Positions 7,458 through 15,815 of a stretch of 22,599 nucleotides of DNA are shown here, one piece after another. The first letter of the stretch is position 1, and the number at the start of each line of letters is the position of its first letter. Source of the stretch: a virus; the IMG/VR virus record IMGVR_UViG_3300006637_000036, positions 1 to 22,599 of that record; one strand, written 5' to 3'. Under the pieces are notes generated by a model. That model searched no databases. It was not told the origin of the DNA and was given only the letters and a program-made list of their open reading frames with translations. The translations under genes were made by a program, and so were the position numbers.

Positions 7458-9006
7458 TTGCACCTTGCATTTTTTGAAGGGCTAGATCGAAGGCATTCAG
7501 AAATTCCCCCGACTTATTCATGAACCGAGCAGTAAGTTCAAAAGTGATACGGGCCTTTTCAATTGCAGATTTAGCTGCTGCGGCTTGTGCTTCGGGCGTC
7601 TTGTCTGCTCTGGCTTTTTCAGCTTCGACGGTTTTACTGATGTTTCGTTGAAGCCTGCTTACCAACGCATCACCTTCAAGGCCCTTTAGGTAGTATGTGT
7701 TTTCAAAGGCAACGTCATACACTTTGCGCTCCTCAGGAGGCATACCTAAGAGAACCGTAGAATTTTTATGAAGGACTTTACGGTTCTTTGGATCGTACAC
7801 AGCGGAGGACCTATACAGAGCCATTTGGTGTTGCTCAGCGATGGCCATTCTGTACTTAGGTACGTACACTTGAGTGATTAAGGCTTCTATAGGGTAGTCG
7901 CCATACTGGGTGCTTTTTGGGTCCAGCCCCATAATCCGCAAAATTGCCTCCTGCCTATCTCCCATTTGCTTAAGTTTTGTGCCTATTTTAAGGTCTGAGA
8001 TCATAGTAGTGCCTGTTCTAGCTTGAAACCACCCAAGCGGGTCAGTCAGTGCCTTTTCCATATTGACTTTGTCTGCTGAGTCCTTAATAGATGTAGTCAT
8101 GTAGTCGTAGTATCTTTTCGGTGCCTCTTGGGCCAGTTCTGGAGAAGACAGAATAAAGTTCTGTTGTATAGTAGTGTATGCGACTTCGGCCTCTTGCTTT
8201 TGTTCTGGAGGTACAGTAGGGTCGTTTAAAGTATCAAAATATACGCCTGCTGCCTTCTGAACCTCTCTGCTCGCGGCACTGAGTTTTCTGTCTTCTTGTT
8301 CTTGTATAAACTTAGCTCGGTCTCTAGTGTTTTTTTCTATTTGTATGGCATGCGTTTCTGCGTCACGCCTGCGTTTAATCTCAACATCTTTTCTGGCGGC
8401 TACAACATCCGGAGTAAGTTCACCGGGCTCAAATCTAATACTTTCGCCGATGTCTGCGCTAGTCTGCTCAGGAGCCGCCTCTACTGGGGTCTCTTCCTCC
8501 CCGGATGAAAACAAACTACCAATTGAGGACACAATACTATCTGCAATCGTAGGCTTCTTCTCAACAGGAGACGGCAAGGGGGCAACATCACGAGCCAAGA
8601 TATCTGCTAGAGCGCCGGGGTCCCATGCCTGCGTAGGCCTATTGGGGTCTGACGGAGCAGAACTAAAATACTTCTGCTTCAAGGGCTGTAACAGAGGACT
8701 ACCAGAGTCATACATTTTCCTTATAGAAGACACTGTCCCTTCAATCTCATCTACAGACTTGCCTTTAATCATTCTAGCTGCGTCTTGGTTAGAAATGTCT
8801 AACATAGACGACAACGACTTAATATGAGAAGTCATGGCCGTTCTAGTTTTCTTATACGTCTCAAGTTCAGCTTGGCGAGTCTCAAATTCAGACTGCCACT
8901 CGTGCTTCTTTTTATAACTTGCGAGGTCTCGACGCGACTCCTCTGCCGCATCGTACTCCTTGTTGAAGCCCTGCGAAAAACTATCGAAGAAAGAGTTTTT
9001 AGCCAT
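7447..9006 (-). CDS. Internal virion protein with coiled coils, 519 residues
   Basis: Mostly helical and highly charged, with probable coiled coils at about 15-70 (SRRDLASYKKKHEWQSEFET) and about 205-250 (VEIKRRRDAETHAIQIEKN), separated by an acidic Pro/Ser/Glu linker (about 140-200). The C-terminal half is alpha-rich, ending FLNAFDLALQKMQ. No signal peptide or membrane helix. There is no catalytic motif that I recognise. The neighbours are other internal proteins, and the start overlaps the end of the 188-residue gene through the shared string AATGGCTAA. A role as a core/ejection or tail-assembly protein is inferred from position and fold, by analogy with T7 gp14-gp15. Confidence 0.6.
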   Translation of the reverse strand: MAKNSFFDSFSQGFNKEYDAAEESRRDLASYKKKHEWQSEFETRQAELETYKKTRTAMTSHIKSLSSMLDISNQDAARMIKGKSVDEIEGTVSSIRKMYDSGSPLLQPLKQKYFSSAPSDPNRPTQAWDPGALADILARDVAPLPSPVEKKPTIADSIVSSIGSLFSSGEEETPVEAAPEQTSADIGESIRFEPGELTPDVVAARKDVEIKRRRDAETHAIQIEKNTRDRAKFIQEQEDRKLSAASREVQKAAGVYFDTLNDPTVPPEQKQEAEVAYTTIQQNFILSSPELAQEAPKRYYDYMTTSIKDSADKVNMEKALTDPLGWFQARTGTTMISDLKIGTKLKQMGDRQEAILRIMGLDPKSTQYGDYPIEALITQVYVPKYRMAIAEQHQMALYRSSAVYDPKNRKVLHKNSTVLLGMPPEERKVYDVAFENTYYLKGLEGDALVSRLQRNISKTVEAEKARADKTPEAQAAAAKSAIEKARITFELTARFMNKSGEFLNAFDLALQKMQGANAQ

Positions 9007-9565
9007 TTAGCGGTTTCCTACTCATAAGACCTTTTGAAGGCATAGGCAAAGGAGGCTCTTCCTCCACAGGCACGTCAGGCACAGCGCCTACAGCCGGCTC
9101 TACTTCCATAGGATCAACATCCTCAAATTCATTCTCATCTTCAAGATCGACAAGCAGGGCGTCAATGAACGAGGGCCTAATGTACTCTTCATTATCTTCA
9201 TCTGGCAATCCAAACTTGTAATCTACTTGATACTCATCCCCAATCATTGCTACAGCTTCAACTAGAGCAGGGGCAACCAGAACGCTGCTATCTAAAGTGT
9301 GTACGCCTTCCATAGCCCCTGTCGACAGAAGATTTTCTACTATATCTGCTACAGGCATTCCAGACATGAAAGCGTCCAAAATATGCTGTTTGCTTTCCTT
9401 ATCCATAATGGCCTTGATGTAGTACTCCAGCACATCTTTAGTCTTGACGTATTGTGGCGGGCGGGTGTAGGGGCGAGACTTTAAATCCGTAGTTAGGCTT
9501 TGCCCCGGAATAGGCGCAATAAAATTATACTGTTGTTCAAATTGACTAAGTTTCTTTTTAGCCAT
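8999..9565 (-). CDS. Conserved phage virion-associated protein (PGQSLT type)
   Basis: 188 residues. The N-terminus FIAPIPGQSLTTDLKSRPYT, followed by RPPQYVKTKDVLEYYI, the centre MSGMPVADIVENLLSTGAME and GVHTLD, and then LVAPALVEAVAMIGDEYQVD form a pattern I know from uncharacterised structural proteins of marine podoviruses and cyanophages. The last 60 residues are acidic and proline-rich (PDVPVEEEPPLPMPSKGLMS), probably disordered. A GGAG ribosome site lies 8 nt before the ATG, inside the end of the 90-residue gene (8-nt overlap). The function is not established; its place among internal proteins suggests a virion or assembly role. Confidence 0.65.
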   Translation of the reverse strand: MAKKKLSQFEQQYNFIAPIPGQSLTTDLKSRPYTRPPQYVKTKDVLEYYIKAIMDKESKQHILDAFMSGMPVADIVENLLSTGAMEGVHTLDSSVLVAPALVEAVAMIGDEYQVDYKFGLPDEDNEEYIRPSFIDALLVDLEDENEFEDVDPMEVEPAVGAVPDVPVEEEPPLPMPSKGLMSRKPLNG

Positions 9566-9830
9566 TAGCGTTCTCCATCATAGCCTTGCGAGCCAGTCGC
9601 AACTGACGAAGCCTTTTTGCGTACTGAATATGTTCCCCCTCTTTAGGGGGAGTTTCCTCTTTACTGCCTTTTGCACTCATATTCTTTTTAGCCATCATCC
9701 CTTTAGCCGGCTTAAATTCGGGCTTATCCTGCCCAAACAAGTCATCCAGTACTGAAGAAGGCTTATCCTCCAGTGTCTTAAGAAATGCCACATACGCCCT
9801 GCGTACAAGACTTTTGCTTATATCACGCAT
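9558..9830 (-). CDS. Small basic protein, 90 residues, unknown
   Basis: Not recognised. The start is predicted helical (RDISKSLVRRAYVAFLKTLE), the middle has Lys/Pro/Gly (KPAKGMMAKKNMSAKGSKEE), and the end is a basic helix (YAKRLRQLRLARKAMMENAN). The start ATG overlaps the end of the 992-residue gene; a GAGAGG ribosome site lies 9 nt upstream. Its stop overlaps the next gene by 8 nt. It could be a small assembly chaperone or internal protein, but nothing in the sequence decides this. Confidence 0.65.
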   Translation of the reverse strand: MRDISKSLVRRAYVAFLKTLEDKPSSVLDDLFGQDKPEFKPAKGMMAKKNMSAKGSKEETPPKEGEHIQYAKRLRQLRLARKAMMENANG

Positions 9831-12796
9831 TTAAGGATGACCTCTCCGTAATTAACCATCAGTGTGTTATTTATAGGGTGCCTCTTCACACAGTGAGGGA
9901 GATACTTATACACATTCTGTGCAATAAAGCCAGTGGTGGGGGCATTACGACCGTCTCGCCAGTCCCACGTGTAAATGCCAACACCGTTAGGAAACATTCC
10001 TACCCGTTTGATATTCTCTTTCAATGACGCATCGCTGGAAAAGTCTATTTTATTAATAACGGAGGAAGCAATTGACCCACCAATACGCCCAAGAATATTA
10101 CCAGCGAAGCCTAAGATACCTCCACTGGAGCTGCCGTCTTGGGCGTTAGCCGCAATCTGAGCCATGCTAAGAGATACTGCCCGCCCAAGGTACGATTCAT
10201 TTGTAGCGTACACCATATCTACAGCATCTTTGTACTCTTCCCATAATTGTGCGTAAGCTTCTTCACGAATACCCAGAAAAGCTGTACTATTCTGTTTATT
10301 GGCTTCCTGCTGATTGGCTGTATCAATAGTGGCTGCCTGCCTACGCCACGTGGCATTACTTGCAACAATCTCAACTAGACGTTTAGAGTTGTACTCGTCG
10401 CGTTGTGCCTGCTGCTCTGCGTTAAAAGTGCTAATTGCAGCCGCTCGATCTGCATCAGCTTTAGTCAAAGCGTCTGCCTGTGCAGCATTTTGCAGATTGA
10501 CATTCTGTTGTAGCCCAGAGAAGAACTTATCCATTTCCATCTGGTTGCTAACATTTAGCGCTTTAGCAGCGTTGGTAGCAGCCGCGTCAGTGAATAGGCT
10601 TTGAATAACTTGCTGCTTCTTAAACATATCATTCGTAGCAGCCGCATCGAGATTTGCTAAGTCCATCTGGAGAAAGTTACGAGCGTTCTCACTCTGGGCC
10701 TGCTGACGATTATTCAGATTAGCCATGTTCAATTCAGATAGTTCAGCCAGTTCCCCCATAAGCACAGCTTGCCTGTTGCTAAGGTTCTCCAAATTCATGG
10801 TGTTGGCAGCACGAGAGTTCTCTAGAGCCACTTGCTGTGAAGCAGTAAAATTCATATTGGCCACATCTGAAACCTTAGCAGCATTGGCTACTTTAGCTTG
10901 AAATCTTTGGTCAAACTCCGCACCAATAAAGGCGGCACGCTGCTCAGCAGCCATCATGGCGCGCTGTTGACGATTACTAAGATTCTGCAATTCAAACGTA
11001 GCTTGCGTCTGCGCGTCAGCCGTAGCAATTGGGAGAGCCGACTCCATAGCTGCCTGCACGAGGGATTGACCGGCAATGGTAGACGCTACAATGCCGCGAG
11101 ATGCCATAGCAGCAGTAGCAGCGCGCATAGCCCCAGCAGCCCACGGGGGAGGAGGCGCACCGTCCTTAAAGTCGCTATACAACTTCGTAAGCTGACCCTG
11201 CACAGTTGCAAGGGCTGTAGGTTGCGCCTGCGCAGCGGTAACGTCCTCGGTAAAGGCAGCAGCTTGCTTAGCACTAAACGCAGCGCTTACTAGCTCTTTA
11301 CCCGACAGCGTGCGTAGAGGAGCGCCAGTGACATCCACAGACTCGCCTTGCGCTCCGGTGATGCCAGATGCAGCAATAGCGCTTTGCGTCTCCTGAGCAG
11401 CCTCTACGCCTTTAGTGACCTGCCCCTGAACAGCGTCCATACCTGCCGTAGCAGCCGACACACCGGGAGCCGCTTGTGCCACACCAACTTTACCCGCTTG
11501 AACAGCATCAACACCCTGCGCCGCAGTCTGCGTAGTAGGGGCTGTCGTAGCCTGTGGGGCTGTGGCACCCAAGGCCCCTGTACCGCCGCCAATAAGCTGG
11601 TTGCTTTCTACAGGCGTCTTAGCTGCCTGCATTTTGCCTTCACCGAGAACATCCGCTTCCGACCCCGTCAGACGTTTCTTTTGCTCAGGGCTATACTCTT
11701 TTGAAAGGTCGGTCGCTTGACTTGCGGCAAAGTTGACATTAGCGCCTTGTTCATTGTTAATACGCTCAATGTCGAACACACGCTGGTTCTTTACAGCATC
11801 TGCAACCGCTGCTGCACGAGGGCCATAGGCATCCTTAAAGGCTTTTTCTTCAGGAGTGAGGTTTTCAATAGGCTTTCGTGAAATAATATCATATTTATTA
11901 GCGGCTTCTTGTGCAGTATAACTCTGCCCACCTAATACAAAGCCAAAGGAGTTTCGATAATCTTTAAGTTTTGCAAGTTCCTCTGGGCGCAGCTTAGCAG
12001 TATCAACGGACACCAGATTAGCAAATTCCTGCTGCGCGTCTGCAAGGCTCTGTCGAATCTCCTTAGGCGGGTACGTTGAGCGGTCAAATCCAATGTATTG
12101 ACCATCTTTAATGCTGGGCTTGAAGGGAGACCCGAAAGCGTCTTCATACTCTTGCACCCATTTGGTGTAATACGCAGTATTCCCTCCCGCAGTGCCGGCA
12201 GTAAGCGCCTTAGACAAATTATCATATTGGGCCTTTGCGGCGGCGGGGGAGTAGGAAAACGTAGACGGTACGTTTATTTTAAACTCTTCAAGGGCCGCAG
12301 GCCTAAAGGACGTAGGCGGCGTGGGAGCGGCAACAGGCTCAAACTGTCCAAGGCTTTCGGCACCTTCTCCAATAGGAAGAGGGGGCGGCGTAGGCGTCGG
12401 TGCTGGCTGAGGAGTAGCTGTAGTAGTGGTAGTGGGTACGGGCGGCGGCGTCGTAGGCGTCGCAGTCGTAGTGCTTTCTACAGTAGGCGTAGTAGTAGTC
12501 GGTGCAGCAGGGTAAGTCGTTTCAGCAGGAGGAGGAGGAGTAGAATCGCTTTCGTAATTGACTGCGCCATTGTTATTGTCAACTAAGCCCCCATCATTGT
12601 AGCTCTTACTAGGCGTAGACCTACTAAGGGCAGACTTTGCCGACTTGCTTACTTTTGCCAGAGCGTCAGCATTCTTAGACATCCACGCCTTGACGGACTC
12701 CCGGTTTTCTTCACCATCGTAGCCATATCGTTTTGCTACCTTAAACAGAGAAGCGTCTTTAAGAGTTGCTTTGACTTTAGCCATTTGTTTGCTCAT
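9818..12796 (-). CDS. Internal virion protein with trimmed S74-like C-terminus
   Basis: 992 residues from the ATG at 12796, which overlaps the preceding TAA (TAATG). An in-frame upstream extension to 12847 belongs to the previous gene in another frame. Residues 1-70 are basic and helical. Residues about 83-160 are a Pro/Thr low-complexity linker. The middle (about 590-830) is a long Asn/Gln/Ala helical region with repeated NLSNRQQ-type motifs near 604, 668 and 692. A hydrophobic Gly-rich segment (GGILGFAGNILGRIGGSIAS) precedes the end. The last 75 residues, with SDASLKENIKRVG and GFIAQNVYKYLPHCV, match the Peptidase_S74 intramolecular chaperone, including its Ser and Lys, but stop soon after the last strand without the usual C-terminal helices. 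The likely role is a core or stopper protein; self-cleavage is possible but unproven. Confidence 0.6.
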   Translation of the reverse strand: MSKQMAKVKATLKDASLFKVAKRYGYDGEENRESVKAWMSKNADALAKVSKSAKSALSRSTPSKSYNDGGLVDNNNGAVNYESDSTPPPPAETTYPAAPTTTTPTVESTTTATPTTPPPVPTTTTTATPQPAPTPTPPPLPIGEGAESLGQFEPVAAPTPPTSFRPAALEEFKINVPSTFSYSPAAAKAQYDNLSKALTAGTAGGNTAYYTKWVQEYEDAFGSPFKPSIKDGQYIGFDRSTYPPKEIRQSLADAQQEFANLVSVDTAKLRPEELAKLKDYRNSFGFVLGGQSYTAQEAANKYDIISRKPIENLTPEEKAFKDAYGPRAAAVADAVKNQRVFDIERINNEQGANVNFAASQATDLSKEYSPEQKKRLTGSEADVLGEGKMQAAKTPVESNQLIGGGTGALGATAPQATTAPTTQTAAQGVDAVQAGKVGVAQAAPGVSAATAGMDAVQGQVTKGVEAAQETQSAIAASGITGAQGESVDVTGAPLRTLSGKELVSAAFSAKQAAAFTEDVTAAQAQPTALATVQGQLTKLYSDFKDGAPPPPWAAGAMRAATAAMASRGIVASTIAGQSLVQAAMESALPIATADAQTQATFELQNLSNRQQRAMMAAEQRAAFIGAEFDQRFQAKVANAAKVSDVANMNFTASQQVALENSRAANTMNLENLSNRQAVLMGELAELSELNMANLNNRQQAQSENARNFLQMDLANLDAAATNDMFKKQQVIQSLFTDAAATNAAKALNVSNQMEMDKFFSGLQQNVNLQNAAQADALTKADADRAAAISTFNAEQQAQRDEYNSKRLVEIVASNATWRRQAATIDTANQQEANKQNSTAFLGIREEAYAQLWEEYKDAVDMVYATNESYLGRAVSLSMAQIAANAQDGSSSGGILGFAGNILGRIGGSIASSVINKIDFSSDASLKENIKRVGMFPNGVGIYTWDWRDGRNAPTTGFIAQNVYKYLPHCVKRHPINNTLMVNYGEVILKCVI

Positions 12797-12927
12797 TATC
12801 CTATAGGGTTCCAACCCGAATTGTCCGGGTCGATTTCGTCGTGCCACGCATCACGCAGCTTTGGGTCTTCTTGTACATGTTCCTGCCACTGCCGCTCATT
12901 GATCTGGCCGCTGCGGTAACAGGCCAC
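12796..12927 (-). pseudogene. Remnant of small conserved phage gene (start lost)
   Basis: In this frame the strand reads AQELLVACYRSGQINERQWQ and then EHVQEDPKLRDAW up to the TAA at 12798-12796. The pattern (ELLVACYRSGQ...QWQEH...DP.LR) is one I associate with a small conserved phage protein, but there is no ATG: upstream the frame is open only back to a TAA near 12975, and the sole candidate is the GTG at 12927, with no good ribosome site, giving 43 residues that lack the AQELL part. The preceding gene (13022-12801) runs over it in another frame. The simplest reading is that a deletion removed its start and fused it out of frame with its neighbour. The stop overlaps the ATG of the 992-residue gene. 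Confidence 0.5.
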
Positions 12928-13022
12928 GAGAAGTTCTTGCGCCGCTCTTCGATGCGGGTATACCGGAGGTTACATTCGGCCTCGTGCTTTTCGAGCTTGC
13001 TAAGGACTTCTTCGACGCGCAT
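12801..13022 (-). CDS. XhlA-like N-terminal fragment with out-of-frame tail
   Basis: 73 residues from the ATG at 13022, which has GAGGTCGAG just upstream. Residues 1-29 (MRVEEVLSKLEKHEAECNLR, then YTRIEERRK) match the coiled-coil start of XhlA-type phage proteins. The rest (NFSWPVTAAARSMSGSGRNM onward) is Ser/Thr/Arg-rich, lacks the expected membrane helix, and is simply the alternate frame of the next gene. The overall length is close to normal, but the membrane half is missing. Probably a gene damaged by deletion near 12937; an intact XhlA-like protein is encoded at 1432-1187. Expression as a short soluble coiled-coil peptide remains possible. Confidence 0.5.
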   Translation of the reverse strand: MRVEEVLSKLEKHEAECNLRYTRIEERRKNFSWPVTAAARSMSGSGRNMYKKTQSCVMRGTTKSTRTIRVGTL

Positions 13023-13029
13023 CTCGACC

Positions 13030-13314
13030 TCACCAAGCCTTACAAGACCAATATCTTGCAGAGAACTTATCGCTTGCGGTGTCGCAGGAGTGCCGCGCCC
13101 TGAAATTTTTACGCCTTCCGGGCTGATCCTTCTTAATCGACATATTCGGATCGCCAAACCTGACAAGTCTAATCTGATCGCCTTTTTTAGCGAGTACAGC
13201 GCTTTTCTTGGCTTTACCCGGAGTCCGTTTTGGCTTGTTGAAACCTGCGAACGTCTCATCGCGATACTTTACCCTTCCAGAGGGGAGACGCTTAACGTCT
13301 TTCGTAGTAGGCAT
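13030..13314 (-). CDS. Conserved small phage protein (ARYWSCKAW end)
   Basis: 94 basic residues. The pattern KVKYRDETFAGFNKPKRTPG-like start, then AVLAKKGDQIRLVRFGDPNM, then RRKNFRARHSCDT and a closing ARYWSCKAW recalls a conserved podophage/cyanophage family that ends in (A)xYWxxKxW; its function is unknown. His and Cys near the end (RARHSCD, WSCKAW) could bind a metal. The ATG overlaps the stop of the 26-residue frame before it (TAATG), and its TGA lies 7 nt before the next ATG. Intact length for the family, in contrast to the damaged genes directly downstream. Confidence 0.65.
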   Translation of the reverse strand: MPTTKDVKRLPSGRVKYRDETFAGFNKPKRTPGKAKKSAVLAKKGDQIRLVRFGDPNMSIKKDQPGRRKNFRARHSCDTASDKFSARYWSCKAW

Positions 13315-13394
13315 TACAGGGTATCTCCGTTTTTAATATAAGTCATATCGAGAGTAGCAGAGGCAGTAATTGTTCCCCCTGCGGAGTCGGCCAT
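13314..13394 (-). CDS. Very small gene, 26 residues
   Basis: An ATG at 13394 with AAAGGTG six bases upstream opens a frame of 26 codons (MADSAGGTITASATLDMTYI, then KNGDTL) whose TAA overlaps the ATG of the next gene. The ribosome site, the stop/start overlap and the exact filling of the gap between tail fibre and the 94-residue gene are good evidence of translation. The peptide looks like one or two beta strands, similar in style to fibre segments. It may be a small virion peptide, a coupling leader, or the remnant of a larger gene. Confidence 0.5.
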   Translation of the reverse strand: MADSAGGTITASATLDMTYIKNGDTL

Positions 13395-13405
13395 TTTATA
13401 CACCT

Positions 13406-15802
13406 TTAGCCGCAATGGAGGGTACACGGCACTGTGTATGAGCCATCATCATAGGTTTCAATGGCAGTGGTGCTAGTCACTTTGGCAATCGTACTTGCCT
13501 TAAACAAATCAGCGCTATCTCCTGTCTGTGGTCTAGCAGTCCCGTCACCAGCCGACTCAAGAAGATCACCGTTCGCAACAGTTACGCCTGAACCGACACG
13601 GATAGCACCAAGACCAAGAGACTCGATGCTGCTGTCACCATCTTTGTAGTGACCGGCAAACACGCCATAGACGGATTTATCACCAGCAGTGTCACTTACT
13701 TTTACTTTTGCTAGACGTTTGTGCGTACTTTGAGCAATAGCAGTTCCTTCCGCCTGTGCGCCGTCTTCATCAATGTAAATTGTGTGGGTGCTTCCGATTT
13801 CGAACGAACCAGCAATATCTGTTTTCTGTGTTTGACCGTCACCATCAACATATTCGAACTGTGTGTAATTACACATTTCATTGATCGTGGACATTACTGT
13901 GCCGAGTGGAATTTCTGGCTGGCTGTGGTCTGTAAACTGCGACCAGTGCGCCCCGGTAAAAGTATTATACCTGATAGTGCTGTTATCAACTGTATCAATG
14001 TCCCCGATTGACGAGGCTTGATACCTAAAAACAATGTAGTTATGAGTTCCAGCAGCAGATGAACTATCGGTCATAATTATTGCAAGAGTATTGTCGGTGC
14101 TGTGCGCAATTTGACCGGTTGATCCAAACAAGAAGCCGTTTTCACCGCTACTACCACTAGCATTCACATTCAATACTTCAAGTGGACCGGCTGGTGCCGT
14201 GTTGCCAATACCAACATTGCCGCTGCTGTTGATGCGCATACGTTCAGAGTTAGTCGCTCCTGTTCCTGAGCTAAAAATAAGGCCACCGGCATTTGTCCCC
14301 GTAGTCGAACCTCCGAAGGTGATTGAGCCGCCGTTGTTAAATGTATTGCCACCCGCAATGCTATAGGTCGAGGACGTGGCATCGCTGAACATATCTCCGC
14401 CATCAACAAGGGCAATGTTGCCGCTTACTGTTAGAGGCTGACTTGGAGAACTTGTACCAATGCCGACATTCCCGCTGCTGTCGATACGCATACGTTCAGT
14501 TGCATTAGTCGTAAACGACATAAAATCACTAGCATGACTGTATCGGATTATTCCAATGTTTGTGTCGTCAAGATCACCAAAGTAAATGTAATTATTTCGA
14601 CTATTGTCAGCGCATAGATTTTCGAAAACAGTATCTGCGCCGCCACCCGTGTCTGAAGCTTTGAGACGAATCCACGCATCTCCAGAGGCTTCATCCACTT
14701 CAAAGAGGCGGTCAGGTGTCGCAGTACCCACGCCGACGTTATCGGCGCTGCTGATGGTCAAGGCTGTGCTTGTAGCATTGTCATCAATGCCGGTCGAAGT
14801 AAACGTCGTAAACGTACCCGCAGCCGCGCTAGAACCGCCAATCACCGTGCCGTCGATGGTGCCGCCGTTGATGTCGGCGGTGGTAACAGCCCCAAGGTTG
14901 GTGATAGTTTGACCTGCAAAGGTGCTCGTGCCAGCAGCAGTAATACCGCCGTCCTTGACAAGAAGGGAGTCAATTGTCACGCCTGACGCGGCGGTCGTTT
15001 CATTGATGGTGTTCGTGGTGATTACGTCGCCAGACGACACCACAATGTCTGTCCCGCCGGTCGTATTACCGTTGGCAAGAATTTCCGCAAGAGTGTCGAC
15101 CGTATCAACCTGACTATCAACATAGGCCTTAATCGACTGCTGGGTCGCCAATGCGGTCGCGCTATCTGAAGCCATGTTGTCTTCGTCAAGAATAGTGCTG
15201 ACAACCGTAACCCCCGTACCTTTTAGCTCGCCAAACGTAACGCGCCCACTAGCGGTGACCGTGGTAAAGCCACCCGCCGCCGTGCTGGCACCGCCGATGG
15301 TAACCCCATCCATAGTGCCGCCGTTGATATCTGCTGTGGTAGCAGATAAGGTAGTAAAAGCCCCAGCAGCAGGGGCAGCGCCGCCAATGGCAGCCCCATC
15401 AATAGTGCCTCCATTAATGTCTGCTGTCGTAACAGTACCCAAATCAGCAATCGTGGCTCCCGAAAAGGTGCCAGTGGCTGTAACAGTCAGAGCATCTACA
15501 GACGCGGCGTCAATATTGGCGGTACCGTCGATGTACAAATCTTTAAATTCTTTAGACGCACTGCCCAAATCTAGCGTATTATCAGTCTTTGGCGTTAGAG
15601 CAGAGGCGCTGATTACAAGGTCTTGTACAGGCCCAACAACAGTAATCGGGGCCCCTTCATCAGCAGTTCCATCATGGGTATGCCCCGTGGTCTCATCGAA
15701 GGCAGCCTCGATGGCATCGTATTCGCCATCTAGGTCACTAGCGTTAATAATATTACCCGTAGCAATATTATTACTTGTGTCATTGCGAGTGTAGCCGGTC
15801 AC
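13406..15802 (-). CDS. Tail fibre protein
   Basis: 798 residues from a GTG at 15802 with AGGAG six bases upstream; no ATG lies near. The N-terminus (GYTRNDTSNNIATGNIINAS) is the virion-attachment start shared by many marine podovirus fibres, followed by LDLGSASKEFKDLYIDGTAN. Then three copies of a TADINGGTIDG...IGG...AAGxFTT repeat (residues about 126-151, 156-181, 308-333) and two or three GNVGIGTSSP-type repeats (about 360-540). The C-terminal domain (FEYVDGDGQTQKT to SYTVPCTLHCG) is conserved in phage fibres and replaces the S74 chaperone that often follows GIGT repeats. It sits directly after tail tubular protein B. It should bind the host receptor; the sugar or protein target is unknown. 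Confidence 0.85.
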   Translation of the reverse strand: MTGYTRNDTSNNIATGNIINASDLDGEYDAIEAAFDETTGHTHDGTADEGAPITVVGPVQDLVISASALTPKTDNTLDLGSASKEFKDLYIDGTANIDAASVDALTVTATGTFSGATIADLGTVTTADINGGTIDGAAIGGAAPAAGAFTTLSATTADINGGTMDGVTIGGASTAAGGFTTVTASGRVTFGELKGTGVTVVSTILDEDNMASDSATALATQQSIKAYVDSQVDTVDTLAEILANGNTTGGTDIVVSSGDVITTNTINETTAASGVTIDSLLVKDGGITAAGTSTFAGQTITNLGAVTTADINGGTIDGTVIGGSSAAAGTFTTFTSTGIDDNATSTALTISSADNVGVGTATPDRLFEVDEASGDAWIRLKASDTGGGADTVFENLCADNSRNNYIYFGDLDDTNIGIIRYSHASDFMSFTTNATERMRIDSSGNVGIGTSSPSQPLTVSGNIALVDGGDMFSDATSSTYSIAGGNTFNNGGSITFGGSTTGTNAGGLIFSSGTGATNSERMRINSSGNVGIGNTAPAGPLEVLNVNASGSSGENGFLFGSTGQIAHSTDNTLAIIMTDSSSAAGTHNYIVFRYQASSIGDIDTVDNSTIRYNTFTGAHWSQFTDHSQPEIPLGTVMSTINEMCNYTQFEYVDGDGQTQKTDIAGSFEIGSTHTIYIDEDGAQAEGTAIAQSTHKRLAKVKVSDTAGDKSVYGVFAGHYKDGDSSIESLGLGAIRVGSGVTVANGDLLESAGDGTARPQTGDSADLFKASTIAKVTSTTAIETYDDGSYTVPCTLHCG
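14804..15427 (-). repeat. Three protein-coding repeats inside tail fibre gene
   Basis: Copies at about 15427-15350, 15337-15260 and 14881-14804 each encode TTADINGGTxDGxxIGGxxxAAGxFTT. The first two are nearly adjacent and the third lies about 380 nt further on. Base differences are mostly at third positions, so the protein repeat is conserved more than the DNA. Confidence 0.75.
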
Positions 15803-15815
15803 AAATTAACTCCTA

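Noticed and set aside
12797-12847. Upstream extension of the 992-residue protein to 12847
   Set aside because: The added residues are another frame of the preceding small gene; the ATG at 12796 overlaps that gene's stop, the common coupling in this phage.
12801-13259. 152-codon minus-strand frame starting at 13259
   Set aside because: Its first half is the alternate frame of the 94-residue gene; the real start is the ATG at 13022 with its own ribosome site.
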